From CAZYTO01 sp964650405 (GTDB lineage: Bacteria; Acidobacteriota; Thermoanaerobaculia; Gp7-AA8): a DNA stretch of 11,496 nt. The notes below the pieces were generated by a model that worked only from the letters and a program-made list of their open reading frames with translations, did not search any database and was not told where the DNA came from. Location: positions 1 to 11,496 of the forward strand of contig CAZYTO010000184.1 of assembly GCA_964650405.1 (NCBI GenBank). Reading direction: 5' to 3'. Shown here one piece after another: positions 1-6,018 of the stretch (positions within the stretch are counted from its first letter, which is position 1; the number at the start of each line of letters is the position of its first letter). The position numbers were made by a program, and so were the translations under genes.

Positions 1-134
1 AGGGAGCACCACCGCGGCCGGGGGGGCGCGGAGGGCTCGGCCGAAAGGGGGCCAGGCCCGGGTCACCGTGGTGTCCTCGAGGGCGATCGTCGGCGCCCCA
101 TGTGCGAGAAAGAGGGCCGGCTGCCGGGTCATTT
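1..134. other. Left-edge region without a confident gene
   Basis: Very GC-rich sequence with no start codon, ribosome site and credible protein that go together. The frame of the first gene stays open back to the left edge, and a minus-strand frame is also open across it (it reads APTIALEDTTVTRAW near bases 60-95). Neither has a supported start. It may be the end of a neighbouring gene or plain spacer. Confidence 0.3.
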
Positions 135-149
135 GCGTATGATCCCACG
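135..149 (+). promoter_or_regulatory. -10-like box just before the phosphoesterase start
   Basis: GCGTATGAT at 135-143 contains TATGAT (138-143), four of six bases matching TATAAT including the key TA and final T. Only six bases separate it from the ATG at 150 and there is no Shine-Dalgarno site. A normal transcription start would fall on or next to the A of the ATG, so the mRNA may be leaderless. No clear -35 box is seen. The same box type occurs at five other starts in the window. Confidence 0.45.
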
Positions 150-2546
150 ATGCATCTTCGGTCCCTGCTAGCTACAGGTGTACTCGCGGCCCTGGCGAAC
201 GCTGCCGTAGGCGCGGAGCCGCCGGCCCCTCACCGCCTGCCGACGGGAGTCTCGCTCGACCCGGCCGCACCGTCTCACGCTGCAGGCAGCCTCCCCCTCG
301 GCGCGACGCTTTCGCCCGAGGGCGACCGCATCGTGCTCCTCCTCAGTGGGTGGCGCGAGCAGGGCGTGCAAGTCATGGATCGCGCCAGCGGGGAGATCAC
401 GCAGTTCCTGCCGCAGACCGCGTCCTTCGCCGGCGTTGTCTTTTCGCCGGACGGACACACGCTGTGGGCATCCGGCGGCAACGACGACTCGATCTACCGG
501 TACACATGGCAGGACAGGCAGGCCACGCTCGCCACGCGCATCGTTCTGCACGAGAAGAAGGAGAAAGAGGCAGGCGTCGTCTATCCGGCAGGACTGGCGC
601 TGTCGCACGACGGCAAGCGGCTCTTCGTCGCGGAGAACATCGGCGACGGGCTCACGGTCATCGACACGGCCACGAACGGGATCGTCCAGCGCCTGCGCAC
701 GGGCCGCTATCCGTACGCCGTGGTGACCGATGCCCACAATCACGTCTACGTTTCGTGCTGGGGTGAACAGCGCGTCGACGTCTTTCGTCTGAAGGACGGC
801 TTTCTGCGCGCGTCACGTCCCATCCCGGCGCCGCGCCATCCTTCGGCCCTGGCACTCTCCCGCGACGGCGCACGCCTTTACGTGACCTCGGCGACGACCG
901 ATGAAGTCGGTGTGCTCGACACGAAGACCGGAACGCTGAAGTCGGTCATCCATGACGCCCCGCCCGCCGGTCCGCATGAAGGCTCGACGCCCAACGCGCT
1001 GGCCCTCTCCCGCGACGGCAGCCGGCTCTTCATCGCCGAGGCGGACAACAACGCCGTAGCCATCGCCGATACGGCCACGAACAAGCTGCTGGGACGCATT
1101 CCGGTGGAGTGGTATCCGACCGTGCTCCTCCGTCACGACCAGGACCTCATCGTCGTGAACGGGAAGGGAAAGGGCACCAGTCCGAATCCCGATCGCCCGC
1201 AGGTGAAGAACCCGCCGGGCTCGCGGACCTACACGCTCGGGCAGCTCGACAGCACCGTCCTAACCGTCAGCGCGACCGCCGGCGGCGCGGAGCTGCGCGC
1301 CCTGACCCGCCGCGTGGAGAAGGCCAACAACTGGGTCTTGCCCGCGTCACCGGCGACCGCGGCGCACGCCTATCCGCCGTTCAAGTACGTCATCTACATC
1401 CTCAAAGAGAACCGTACCTACGACCAGATCTTCGGCGACATGCCTGAAGGCGACGGCAATCCGTCGCTCATGTTCTTCGGCCCGAAGTGCTCGCCGAACC
1501 ACCGCGCCCTGGCGATGCGCTTCGGCCTCTTCGACCGCTTCTTCGTCAATGCCGAGGTCAGCGCGCAGGGACACAACTGGTCGTTCGCCGCGTACTCGAG
1601 CGATTACGTCGAGAAGACGACGCCGGCGAACTACCGGAACAGCGGCCGCAGCTACGACTTCGAGGGGAGCAATCGCGGACGCAGTCTCGATGATGAGGAC
1701 GACGTGGCCTCTCCTTCGACCGGCTACCTGTGGGATCTCGCGGCGCGCAAGGGCATCACCTATCGCAACTACGGAAACTTCATCGGCGGCGGTGAGGAGA
1801 TCAAAGAGCCGAACGCCCGTCCCTTGAAGCGGGCCCTGGCCGGACACACCAATCCCGACTATCCCGGTTTCAACATGACCATCCCCGATCAGAAGCGCTT
1901 CGGCATCTGGCAGAAGGACTTCGAAGATTTCGTCAAGATCGGCGAGATGCCGGCCTTCCAGCTCGTCTGGCTGCCGAACGATCACACGTCCGGCGCCGCC
2001 GCCGGCAGGCCGACCCCGGCCGCGTACTTCGCCGACAACGACCTAGCCCTCGGGCGGCTCGTCGAAGCCGTGTCGGCGTCACCGTTCTGGAAGGACACGG
2101 TGATCTTCGTGATGGAAGACGACGCGCAGAGCGGACCCGATCACGTCGATTCCCATCGCTCGCCGCTGCTGGTCATCTCCGCCTACAACCACGCCGGAGC
2201 GAATCACACCTTCGCCAACACCACCGACGTCCTGGCCACGATGGAGGAGATCCTCGGCCTGGGCAGGATGTCGAAGTTCGACCACTACGCGCGCCCGCTC
2301 CGCGGCATCTTCGCCGTCACGCCGGACCTGACGCCGTATCGCGCCCTCACTCCCGAACAGCCGCTCGACGAGAAGAACCCCGAGGCCACCAAGGCCGCGA
2401 CGGAATCCGCGAAGCTCGACCTGTCCCGCGCCGACGCCGCCGATGACGACACGTTCAACCGCGTGCTCTGGCTGGCCCTGAAAGGGGAGGGGGTGCCGTA
2501 CCCAACGCCGCGCCGCGCCGCGGTGGGGGAGATGGTGAACCACTGA
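150..2546 (+). CDS. Exported bifunctional YncE-like beta-propeller / alkaline-phosphatase-superfamily phosphoesterase
   Basis: A 798-residue secreted protein. Residues 1-22 form a signal peptide ending AVGA before EPP. An upstream in-frame GTG at 102 would bury this peptide, so the ATG at 150 is preferred. Residues about 45-340 are a YVTN/YncE-type propeller, shown by repeated phrases such as LALSRDGxRLxV and VIDTATN. Residues about 410-740 are a phosphoesterase domain of the acid phosphatase/phospholipase C type, with ENRTYD at 420-425, a candidate nucleophile Ser471 in SAQGH, NDHTSG from 610, and EDD at 656-658 followed by GPDHVDSHR. In that family the Glu-Asn and Asp-Asp pairs bind metal and a Ser is the nucleophile; assigning these residues here is inference. 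The expected role is hydrolysis of a phosphate ester in the periplasm, substrate unknown. The gene stands alone, and its TGA overlaps the inverted repeat by two bases. Confidence 0.85.
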   Translation: MHLRSLLATGVLAALANAAVGAEPPAPHRLPTGVSLDPAAPSHAAGSLPLGATLSPEGDRIVLLLSGWREQGVQVMDRASGEITQFLPQTASFAGVVFSPDGHTLWASGGNDDSIYRYTWQDRQATLATRIVLHEKKEKEAGVVYPAGLALSHDGKRLFVAENIGDGLTVIDTATNGIVQRLRTGRYPYAVVTDAHNHVYVSCWGEQRVDVFRLKDGFLRASRPIPAPRHPSALALSRDGARLYVTSATTDEVGVLDTKTGTLKSVIHDAPPAGPHEGSTPNALALSRDGSRLFIAEADNNAVAIADTATNKLLGRIPVEWYPTVLLRHDQDLIVVNGKGKGTSPNPDRPQVKNPPGSRTYTLGQLDSTVLTVSATAGGAELRALTRRVEKANNWVLPASPATAAHAYPPFKYVIYILKENRTYDQIFGDMPEGDGNPSLMFFGPKCSPNHRALAMRFGLFDRFFVNAEVSAQGHNWSFAAYSSDYVEKTTPANYRNSGRSYDFEGSNRGRSLDDEDDVASPSTGYLWDLAARKGITYRNYGNFIGGGEEIKEPNARPLKRALAGHTNPDYPGFNMTIPDQKRFGIWQKDFEDFVKIGEMPAFQLVWLPNDHTSGAAAGRPTPAAYFADNDLALGRLVEAVSASPFWKDTVIFVMEDDAQSGPDHVDSHRSPLLVISAYNHAGANHTFANTTDVLATMEEILGLGRMSKFDHYARPLRGIFAVTPDLTPYRALTPEQPLDEKNPEATKAATESAKLDLSRADAADDDTFNRVLWLALKGEGVPYPTPRRAAVGEMVNH

Positions 2547-2626
2547 CATGGAGGACGGACAATCCTGTCCGTCTATTCATATTGGATCCGAGAATGTGAC
2601 GGACAGGATTGTCCGTCCTCCATGTC
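2545..2626. repeat. 29-bp perfect inverted repeat, REP/BIME-like, between convergent genes
   Basis: Bases 2545-2573 are the exact reverse complement of 2598-2626, with a 24-base centre. Each arm is itself palindromic (ACGGAC-AATCCT-GTCCGT), so this is two small hairpin units facing each other. The element fills the whole space between the stop codon of the phosphoesterase gene and the stop codon of bfr on the other strand. It probably serves as a two-way transcription stop, although it has no clear T run. A decayed single unit lies at 7559-7593, where 17 of 19 bases match, so it looks like a dispersed genomic repeat. Confidence 0.85.
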
Positions 2627-3106
2627 TTACGACTTCTCTTCCCGAATCTGCTGGGCGAGGTAGTTCTGCGGGCCGACCTGGTCGAGCAGGGCGTGCTGCG
2701 CTTCGAGCCAGTCGATGTGCTCTTCCTCGTCTTCCAGGATCTCTTCGAAGAGGTGGCGGGTGTTGTTGTCGGAAAGCTCGCGGCAGGTCTCGATGGCGGG
2801 GTTGAGGCGGGCCACGGCGTCCAGCTCCAGGGCCAGGTCGACTTTGAACATCTCCGGGACGTTCTCGCCGATGTTGACCTTGCCGAGGCGCTGCATGTTG
2901 GGGATGCCTTCGAGGAAGAGTATCCGCTCGATGAGCTCCTCGGCGTGTTTCATCTCGCCGATGGAGTGCTTGCGGATGACCTGGCTGAGGCGCTCGTAGC
3001 CCCAGTTCTCACACATCTCCGCGTGGACGAAGTACTGGTTGATCGCGGTCAGCTCCGCGGTGAGGACGTCGTTGAGGAGGTCGATGACTTTCTTGTCGCC
3101 TTTCAT
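2627..3106 (-). CDS. bfr: Bacterioferritin (haem-binding, ferroxidase-active iron store)
   Basis: A 159-residue protein, matching the usual length of about 158. Bacterioferritins assemble into 24-mer shells that oxidise Fe2+ and store it as a ferric mineral, with haem between subunit pairs. All ferroxidase ligands are present and fall on the classical numbering when the ATG at 3106 is used: Glu18, Glu51, His54, Glu94, Glu127 and His130. The haem ligand Met52 is present too. A GTG five codons upstream (3121) is possible, but the ribosome site GAGGGAG (3110-3116) lies inside that extension, which supports 3106. bfd lies 22 bases upstream on the same strand, so the two are probably co-transcribed. 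The gene ends next to the 29-bp inverted repeat. Confidence 0.96.
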   Translation of the reverse strand: MKGDKKVIDLLNDVLTAELTAINQYFVHAEMCENWGYERLSQVIRKHSIGEMKHAEELIERILFLEGIPNMQRLGKVNIGENVPEMFKVDLALELDAVARLNPAIETCRELSDNNTRHLFEEILEDEEEHIDWLEAQHALLDQVGPQNYLAQQIREEKS

Positions 3107-3128
3107 ACGCTCCCTCGGCACTTCGAAT

Positions 3129-3347
3129 TCAAGCGGTCTTGACGCTGGTCAGTCCACAACACTGGGAGCAGGCCGCCGCGCCGCTGGTCGCCGTCTGCTC
3201 CTCGATCATCTCGCGCAGTTCGCCTACGCACATTCCGCACCGATCGCCGATGCACTTCGCTTCGAGCTGGCGGAGGCAGACCGCGCCCCGGTCGATGGCT
3301 CGACGAATTTCCCGATCCGAGACTCCGCGACAGACGCAAACGATCAT
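3129..3347 (-). CDS. bfd: Bacterioferritin-associated ferredoxin, BFD-type [2Fe-2S] protein
   Basis: A 72-residue protein. The BFD fold binds one [2Fe-2S] cluster through a CxC pair and a later CxxC pair, seen here as Cys4/Cys6 and Cys37/Cys40 in GDRCGMC. In species studied, Bfd docks on bacterioferritin and passes electrons to the haem so stored iron is released, which fits its position directly upstream of bfr. The ATG at 3347 follows AGGA nine bases away. Extra cysteines are present: Cys24, Cys32 and a tail cluster Cys60-x2-Cys63-Cys64 not needed for the known cluster. A perfect palindrome resembling a Fur box starts 14 bases upstream and suggests iron control. Confidence 0.92.
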   Translation of the reverse strand: MIVCVCRGVSDREIRRAIDRGAVCLRQLEAKCIGDRCGMCVGELREMIEEQTATSGAAACSQCCGLTSVKTA

Positions 3348-3361
3348 GGGTGGCCGTCCTG

Positions 3362-3388
3362 GCTAGTTGAGACACGTTCTCAACTAGC
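3362..3388 (-). promoter_or_regulatory. Fur-box-like palindromic operator upstream of bfd-bfr
   Basis: Eleven bases, GCTAGTTGAGA, a five-base centre CACGT, then the exact reverse complement. Read on the operon strand the core is TTGAGAACGTGTCTCAA, 17 bases with the symmetry of the TTGAGAATnATTCTCAA type of Fur site and 14 of its 16 defined bases. It sits 15-41 bases before the bfd start codon, where a bound repressor would block transcription. The placement and the genes it precedes both fit iron regulation. Binding by Fur is inference; another dimeric regulator is possible, and a terminator is unlikely because there is no T run. Confidence 0.55.
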
Positions 3389-3441
3389 GACAGGATGCCC
3401 GCATTCCCGGATGAGCGAAAGGCGTGCGATCACGGGTCCGA

Positions 3442-3455
3442 GTGACGGCCGTCAC
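3442..3455. promoter_or_regulatory. Perfect 14-bp palindrome GTGACGGCCGTCAC, possible operator
   Basis: An uninterrupted palindrome, with half-site GTGAC, in the spacer upstream of bfd, about 95 bases from its start. TGAC-N4-GTCA symmetry is typical of sites for dimeric regulators, but in GC-rich DNA a palindrome of this length can arise by chance. No regulator gene is nearby. Low confidence. Confidence 0.25.
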
Positions 3456-3461
3456 CGGGAG

Positions 3462-3503
3462 GGGCGAAGGAAGAAGGGCGAAGGGCGAAGGAAGAAGGGC
3501 GAA
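3462..3503. repeat. Heptanucleotide tandem array (six units)
   Basis: Six consecutive 7-mers in the order GGGCGAA, GGAAGAA, GGGCGAA, GGGCGAA, GGAAGAA, GGGCGAA, i.e. a 21-base block present exactly twice. It lies in the spacer between the bfd operon and the tail of the membrane-protein gene. An inverted partial copy, CCTTCGCCCTT, occurs at 3530-3540. It is one of several 7-base-period arrays between genes in this window. Confidence 0.9.
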
Positions 3504-3540
3504 GGGGCCGAGACTCGATTCGTCCCCATCCTTCGCCCTT
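3495..3540 (-). terminator. Likely transcription terminator of the cytochrome c / membrane-protein unit
   Basis: On the minus strand, 40 bases after the stop codon of the membrane-protein gene, AAGGGCGAAGG (3540-3530) can pair perfectly with CCTTCGCCCTT (3505-3495), an 11-bp stem with a 24-base loop, followed by the pyrimidine stretch CTTCC. Because the right arm comes from the heptamer array, two further registers (arms at 3481-3491 and 3474-3484) pair equally well. No long T run is present, so termination is inferred from position and stem strength. Confidence 0.45.
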
Positions 3541-3579
3541 GGTTTCGACCGCTGTCGCGAAGGGCCGAGGACCCGGGCA

Positions 3580-4791
3580 TTACGAGATACTCTTCGGTCC
3601 GCTTTCCAGCTTGCCGGCGAGGTCGACCAGGGCGGCTGTCAGGATGGGCTCCTCCACGGGGATGCGCAGCGGTTTGCCGGCCGTGCGGATGATGACGGCG
3701 CCCTCGTCCGCATCGGCGCTGATCTCGTCGATCTTCGGCAGCTCGATCGAAAGCGGCTTCTTCTCCGGCACGACGATCCGGCGGTTGGTGACGATGAGGC
3801 CGTTTGTCGCCAGGACGCAGTACTCGCGAAAGGCGAGGTCGAGGTTGCAGGCGGCTCTCGGCGGGTTGCCGGCATCGAGCTCGCGGAGGCGGCGGAACTG
3901 GTCGACACTTACGCCGGTGCCGTTGCCGTTGCCTGTGCCGTTTCGGCCGTCGACGCCTTCCTCGACGCCGAGGGCTTCGCGAAGGGAGGCGAGCTTCGAT
4001 TCCTGCGCCGGGCCGAAGCGGTCGTCGGCGAGGAGGTGCCAAACGTAGGTGGAGTAGAGACTGTATTTGAGGATGCGCGTGTCTTCGGAGGTCAGGCCGG
4101 CGACGGCCGCGGCGCGGTTGATGACGGCTGCGGCAGCGGGGCCGCCCCGCGCCAGCTCATCGAAGCCGATGCGGAGGATCACATCGCGCGCGGCGGCGCT
4201 CCAGATGTCATAGGACAGAGTCAGCTCGCGCCGCTCGCGCTCCAGGGCGGAGAGCGCGGCGTCGCTCCGGTCTGTGCGGATGCGTTCGAGAGCCGTGGTG
4301 TAGTCGGCCAGCATCTTCCGGTTGCGCGCCTCCAGGGCCTCCCGCGCGGCCCGCTCGCGGGCCTCTTTCTCGCGCAGATGCCGCCGCCGCTGCGCCGTCA
4401 GCACGATTGGCGTGGTGATCATGGCCAGGCCAAGGACAACCTCCACCCAGCCCGCCGGTCCTTTGCGGACGATCACCAGCAGGCCGAGGAGGACGAAGAG
4501 CGCTCCGGAGAGCATCAACGCCAGGAAGCCCCAGCCCCGCCGGGTGCCGTCCGGCTTGAGCGAGTCGAGGAACGGCGTGGAAGCAGCCGAGTGGACAGCG
4601 GGAAGGGTGGCCGGGCCGGCCGCGCGGGCGTAGTCGGCGAAGAAGAAGCCCTCCAGGTGGCGGCGGAGGAACTCCCCGCGTGCTCCGGTGGAGAGTGACG
4701 GATCGTCATCGATCGCCGACTCCGGCCGGCGGCCGTTCACTCCGAACCGGATCGGCCCCAGCGGCAGGCGCTTCTGCACATAAAACGACAC
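3580..4791 (-). CDS. Two-TM membrane protein with DUF4236-like N-terminus, function unknown
   Basis: A 403-residue protein if started at the GTG at 4791. The frame is open back to 5085, but that stretch runs through heptamer repeats and into the cytochrome c gene, so it is unlikely to be coding. Residues 1-50 (QKRLPLGPIRFGV, then DDPSLSTGARGEFLRR) recall DUF4236 proteins. Transmembrane segments lie at about 88-108 and 114-133, followed by a charged, probably coiled-coil stretch at about 134-190 rich in Glu, Arg and Ala, and a helical part. An Asn/Gly linker (NGTGNGNGTG) precedes a C-terminal region of about 110 residues (ATNGLIVTNRRIVVPEKK) that looks like a small beta-rich, possibly PH-like, domain. 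A large cytosolic tail on a membrane anchor is the likely layout. No enzymatic motif is seen. It lies downstream of the cytochrome c gene in the same direction. The start is uncertain since no Shine-Dalgarno site precedes 4791. Confidence 0.7.
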   Translation of the reverse strand: MSFYVQKRLPLGPIRFGVNGRRPESAIDDDPSLSTGARGEFLRRHLEGFFFADYARAAGPATLPAVHSAASTPFLDSLKPDGTRRGWGFLALMLSGALFVLLGLLVIVRKGPAGWVEVVLGLAMITTPIVLTAQRRRHLREKEARERAAREALEARNRKMLADYTTALERIRTDRSDAALSALERERRELTLSYDIWSAAARDVILRIGFDELARGGPAAAAVINRAAAVAGLTSEDTRILKYSLYSTYVWHLLADDRFGPAQESKLASLREALGVEEGVDGRNGTGNGNGTGVSVDQFRRLRELDAGNPPRAACNLDLAFREYCVLATNGLIVTNRRIVVPEKKPLSIELPKIDEISADADEGAVIIRTAGKPLRIPVEEPILTAALVDLAGKLESGPKSIS

Positions 4792-4846
4792 GGCTGTGGC
4801 TGCACGGTGCGCGAAGCGTGCCTGGTGACGGGCGAGCGGGGCAGGG

Positions 4847-4874
4847 GGTACCGGGTGATGGGTACCGGGTGCCG
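4847..4874. repeat. Heptanucleotide array, four units, inverted relative to 4928-4976
   Basis: GGTACCG, GGTGATG, GGTACCG, GGTGCCG in tandem. On the other strand the units read CCCGGTA and CCCATCA, the same family as the array at 4928-4976. Bases 4860-4872 are the exact reverse complement of 4953-4965 (13 bp), so the transcript running from the cytochrome gene into the membrane-protein gene could form a large stem here. Confidence 0.8.
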
Positions 4875-4927
4875 AAGACGTGTCGGTAGCGGATGTCGGG
4901 GTCCCCGGTACCGCTTCACCAAGGTAA

Positions 4928-4976
4928 CCTGTCACCCGGAACCTGTTACCCCGCACCCGGTACCCGTCACCCGTGC
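4928..4976. repeat. Heptanucleotide array, seven units, abutting the cytochrome c stop codon
   Basis: Seven 7-mers without a break: CCTGTCA, CCCGGAA, CCTGTTA, CCCCGCA, CCCGGTA, CCCGTCA, CCCGTGC. The consensus is CCYGNNA-like. The last unit ends exactly where the stop codon of the minus-strand cytochrome gene begins (4977), so the array starts directly at the 3' end of that gene. Fixed and variable positions alternate in strict phase, unlike random GC-rich sequence. Confidence 0.85.
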
Positions 4977-5336
4977 CTACGGTTGCGAGTAGAGGTAGGC
5001 GGCGATGTCCCTGGCGTCCTGCGGGGTGACGCCGAGGTTGGGCATCACGCTTGGCGGGTTGAAGGCAGGCGGGTTCTGCACCCACCTCGTCAGCGTCCCC
5101 GGATCGTTCGGCAACTTGCCGGCCAGGAGAGGGCGGCTCTTCAAATTCCCCAACGAAGGTCCGCGCCTACCCCCCGGTCCCTCGATGCCGGGGATGATGT
5201 GGCAGGCGTTGCAGGCGTACTTCTCGATCGCCGCCTTCCCCGCGTCGACACTCCCACCGCCCGAGCCCGCAGCCTTTTCCCCCGAATGACAGGCGAAGGA
5301 GAGGAGAAGCAACGCGGCCAGGATGGTTCGCTTCAT
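4977..5336 (-). CDS. Small exported c-type cytochrome (class I, mono-haem)
   Basis: A 119-residue protein with one haem attachment motif, CNACH at 42-46, and a C-terminal candidate axial ligand Met98 in VMPNLGV, as in class I cytochromes c. Residues 1-15 are a hydrophobic export signal. Cys16 after LLLLSFA could be a lipidated cysteine, though SFAC is a poor lipobox; otherwise a signal peptidase I site nearby is likely. A Gly/Ser linker at about 24-29 separates it from the haem domain. It would carry electrons in the periplasm, either soluble or membrane-tethered. The ATG at 5336 is chosen because the 26 residues encoded upstream derive from heptamer repeat DNA and would block the signal peptide. 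The membrane-protein gene follows about 185 bases downstream; partner oxidase or dehydrogenase is unknown. Confidence 0.88.
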   Translation of the reverse strand: MKRTILAALLLLSFACHSGEKAAGSGGGSVDAGKAAIEKYACNACHIIPGIEGPGGRRGPSLGNLKSRPLLAGKLPNDPGTLTRWVQNPPAFNPPSVMPNLGVTPQDARDIAAYLYSQP

Positions 5337-5343
5337 GGCAAGT

Positions 5344-5349
5344 ACTCTA
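5344..5349 (-). promoter_or_regulatory. Possible -10 box close to the cytochrome c start
   Basis: On the minus strand TAGAGT ends seven bases before the ATG at 5336, and no Shine-Dalgarno site is present. That spacing would place the transcription start at the start codon. The match to TATAAT is four of six, and the box lacks the G(C/G)R prefix seen at the plus-strand starts, so this is tentative. Confidence 0.3.
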
Positions 5350-5370
5350 TCGGACTCTCGAACCAGGATT

Positions 5371-5405
5371 CCTGATACCCGACACCTGATACCCGATACC
5401 CCAGG
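5371..5405. repeat. Heptanucleotide array (CCTGATA/CCCGAYA units)
   Basis: CCTGATA, CCCGACA, CCTGATA, CCCGATA, then a decayed CCCCAGG. Seen as a 14-base unit it repeats with one mismatch. It lies between the divergent cytochrome c and response regulator genes and shares the CCYGNNA pattern of the array at 4928-4976. Confidence 0.85.
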
Positions 5406-5434
5406 TCCCAACACTCGTAAACCGACAACCAGTT

Positions 5435-5455
5435 CCCGGCACCCGTTACCCGCCC
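5435..5455. repeat. Short heptanucleotide array (three units)
   Basis: CCCGGCA, CCCGTTA, CCCGCCC. Same unit family as the array at 5371-5405 and in the same spacer, but out of phase with it by one base, so the two are separate arrays or one array broken by an insertion or deletion. No gene is seen between 5337 and 5508. Confidence 0.65.
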
Positions 5456-5494
5456 CTCACCCCCGCCCCCACCGTCCAGCCCGGCGAGAAACTT

Positions 5495-5503
5495 GCATAC
5501 CCT
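5495..5503 (+). promoter_or_regulatory. -10-like box before the first response regulator
   Basis: GCATACCCT, with TACCCT at 5498-5503 and five bases left before the GTG start at 5509. No Shine-Dalgarno site. The stretch from this box to the start is nearly the same as that before the partial gene at 11478 (ATACCCTTTCCACG there, ATACCCTTCCAC here), which supports a functional element. Confidence 0.45.
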
Positions 5504-5508
5504 TCCAC

Positions 5509-5955
5509 GTGGCCTCTGAGCAGGGACGCGGACGGATCCTGGTCGTCGATGACGAGCCGGCCATTCGTGCGCTCCTGAAGAAGATCATCGAGCGCCGCGG
5601 GTACCTGGTCGACGATGCGAAGGATGGGGCGGAGGCGATCCACTTGCTGCAGGACAGCGCCTACGACCTGATGCTCATCGACCTGATGATGCCCAACGTG
5701 AACGGCTTCGAGCTGGTCGACTACCTGGCCGCGCATCCGGGGAAGCGCCGCCCGTCGGTCATCGTCATCACCGCCGCCACGGAGTCCAAGCCGTTGCGGC
5801 ACCTCGATCCTTCCATCGTGCACTCGGTCGTGCGCAAGCCCTTCGACATCGACGTCGTGGCCGATCTCGTCGATGCCGCCGCGGCCTCGGGGCGTTCCCA
5901 GGCCGAAGCCGATGCCGGGGAGGGCGACAACCTCCTGACCTTTCCGACCTGTTGA
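5509..5955 (+). CDS. Single-domain response regulator (CheY-like receiver), first copy
   Basis: A 148-residue protein that is essentially one receiver domain. Acidic pocket Asp14/Asp15, phospho-acceptor Asp58 in LIDLMMP, switch Thr88 and Lys110 in RKPFDID are all present, so it should accept phosphate from a histidine kinase. There is no DNA-binding or enzymatic output domain; residues after about 128 are a short acidic tail. It would act by binding a partner or by phosphotransfer. The GTG at 5509 is taken as the start because it lies just before the domain; codons upstream in frame come from repeat DNA. A similar regulator follows at 6322, and no kinase gene is in the window. Confidence 0.88.
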   Translation: MASEQGRGRILVVDDEPAIRALLKKIIERRGYLVDDAKDGAEAIHLLQDSAYDLMLIDLMMPNVNGFELVDYLAAHPGKRRPSVIVITAATESKPLRHLDPSIVHSVVRKPFDIDVVADLVDAAAASGRSQAEADAGEGDNLLTFPTC

Positions 5956-5974
5956 GCGGTGGAACAGGAGTTGC

Positions 5975-6014
5975 TCTTTCCGTTGCTGCAAAAACGGAAA
6001 GAAGTGGGGAGGAG
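5975..6014 (+). promoter_or_regulatory. Hairpin followed by a strong ribosome binding site
   Basis: A 10-bp stem (5975-5984 with 5993-6002; arm TCTTTCCGTT) with an 8-base loop lies between the first response regulator and the small gene. It is followed after three bases by GGGGAGGAG (6006-6014), the strongest Shine-Dalgarno site in the window, four bases before the GTG at 6019. There is no T run, so the stem is more likely an mRNA-processing or translational element than a terminator. Confidence 0.5.
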
Positions 6015-6018
6015 CCGA

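Noticed and set aside
102..149. Upstream GTG start for the phosphoesterase
   Set aside because: It would put 16 polar residues before a clear signal peptide, and a -10-like box lies within the extension.
3424..4698. 424-codon open frame on the plus strand
   Set aside because: Opposite the two-TM membrane protein, starts inside the heptamer array, and shows no hydrophobic segments or motifs. The minus-strand frame has credible TM segments and domain-like parts.
4792..5085. N-terminal extension of the membrane protein up to 5085
   Set aside because: The added residues are coded by heptamer repeats and by the antisense of the cytochrome c gene, and there is no ribosome site.
4928..5455. CRISPR-like array
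   Set aside because: Units are 7 bases with no spacers, and no cas genes are nearby.
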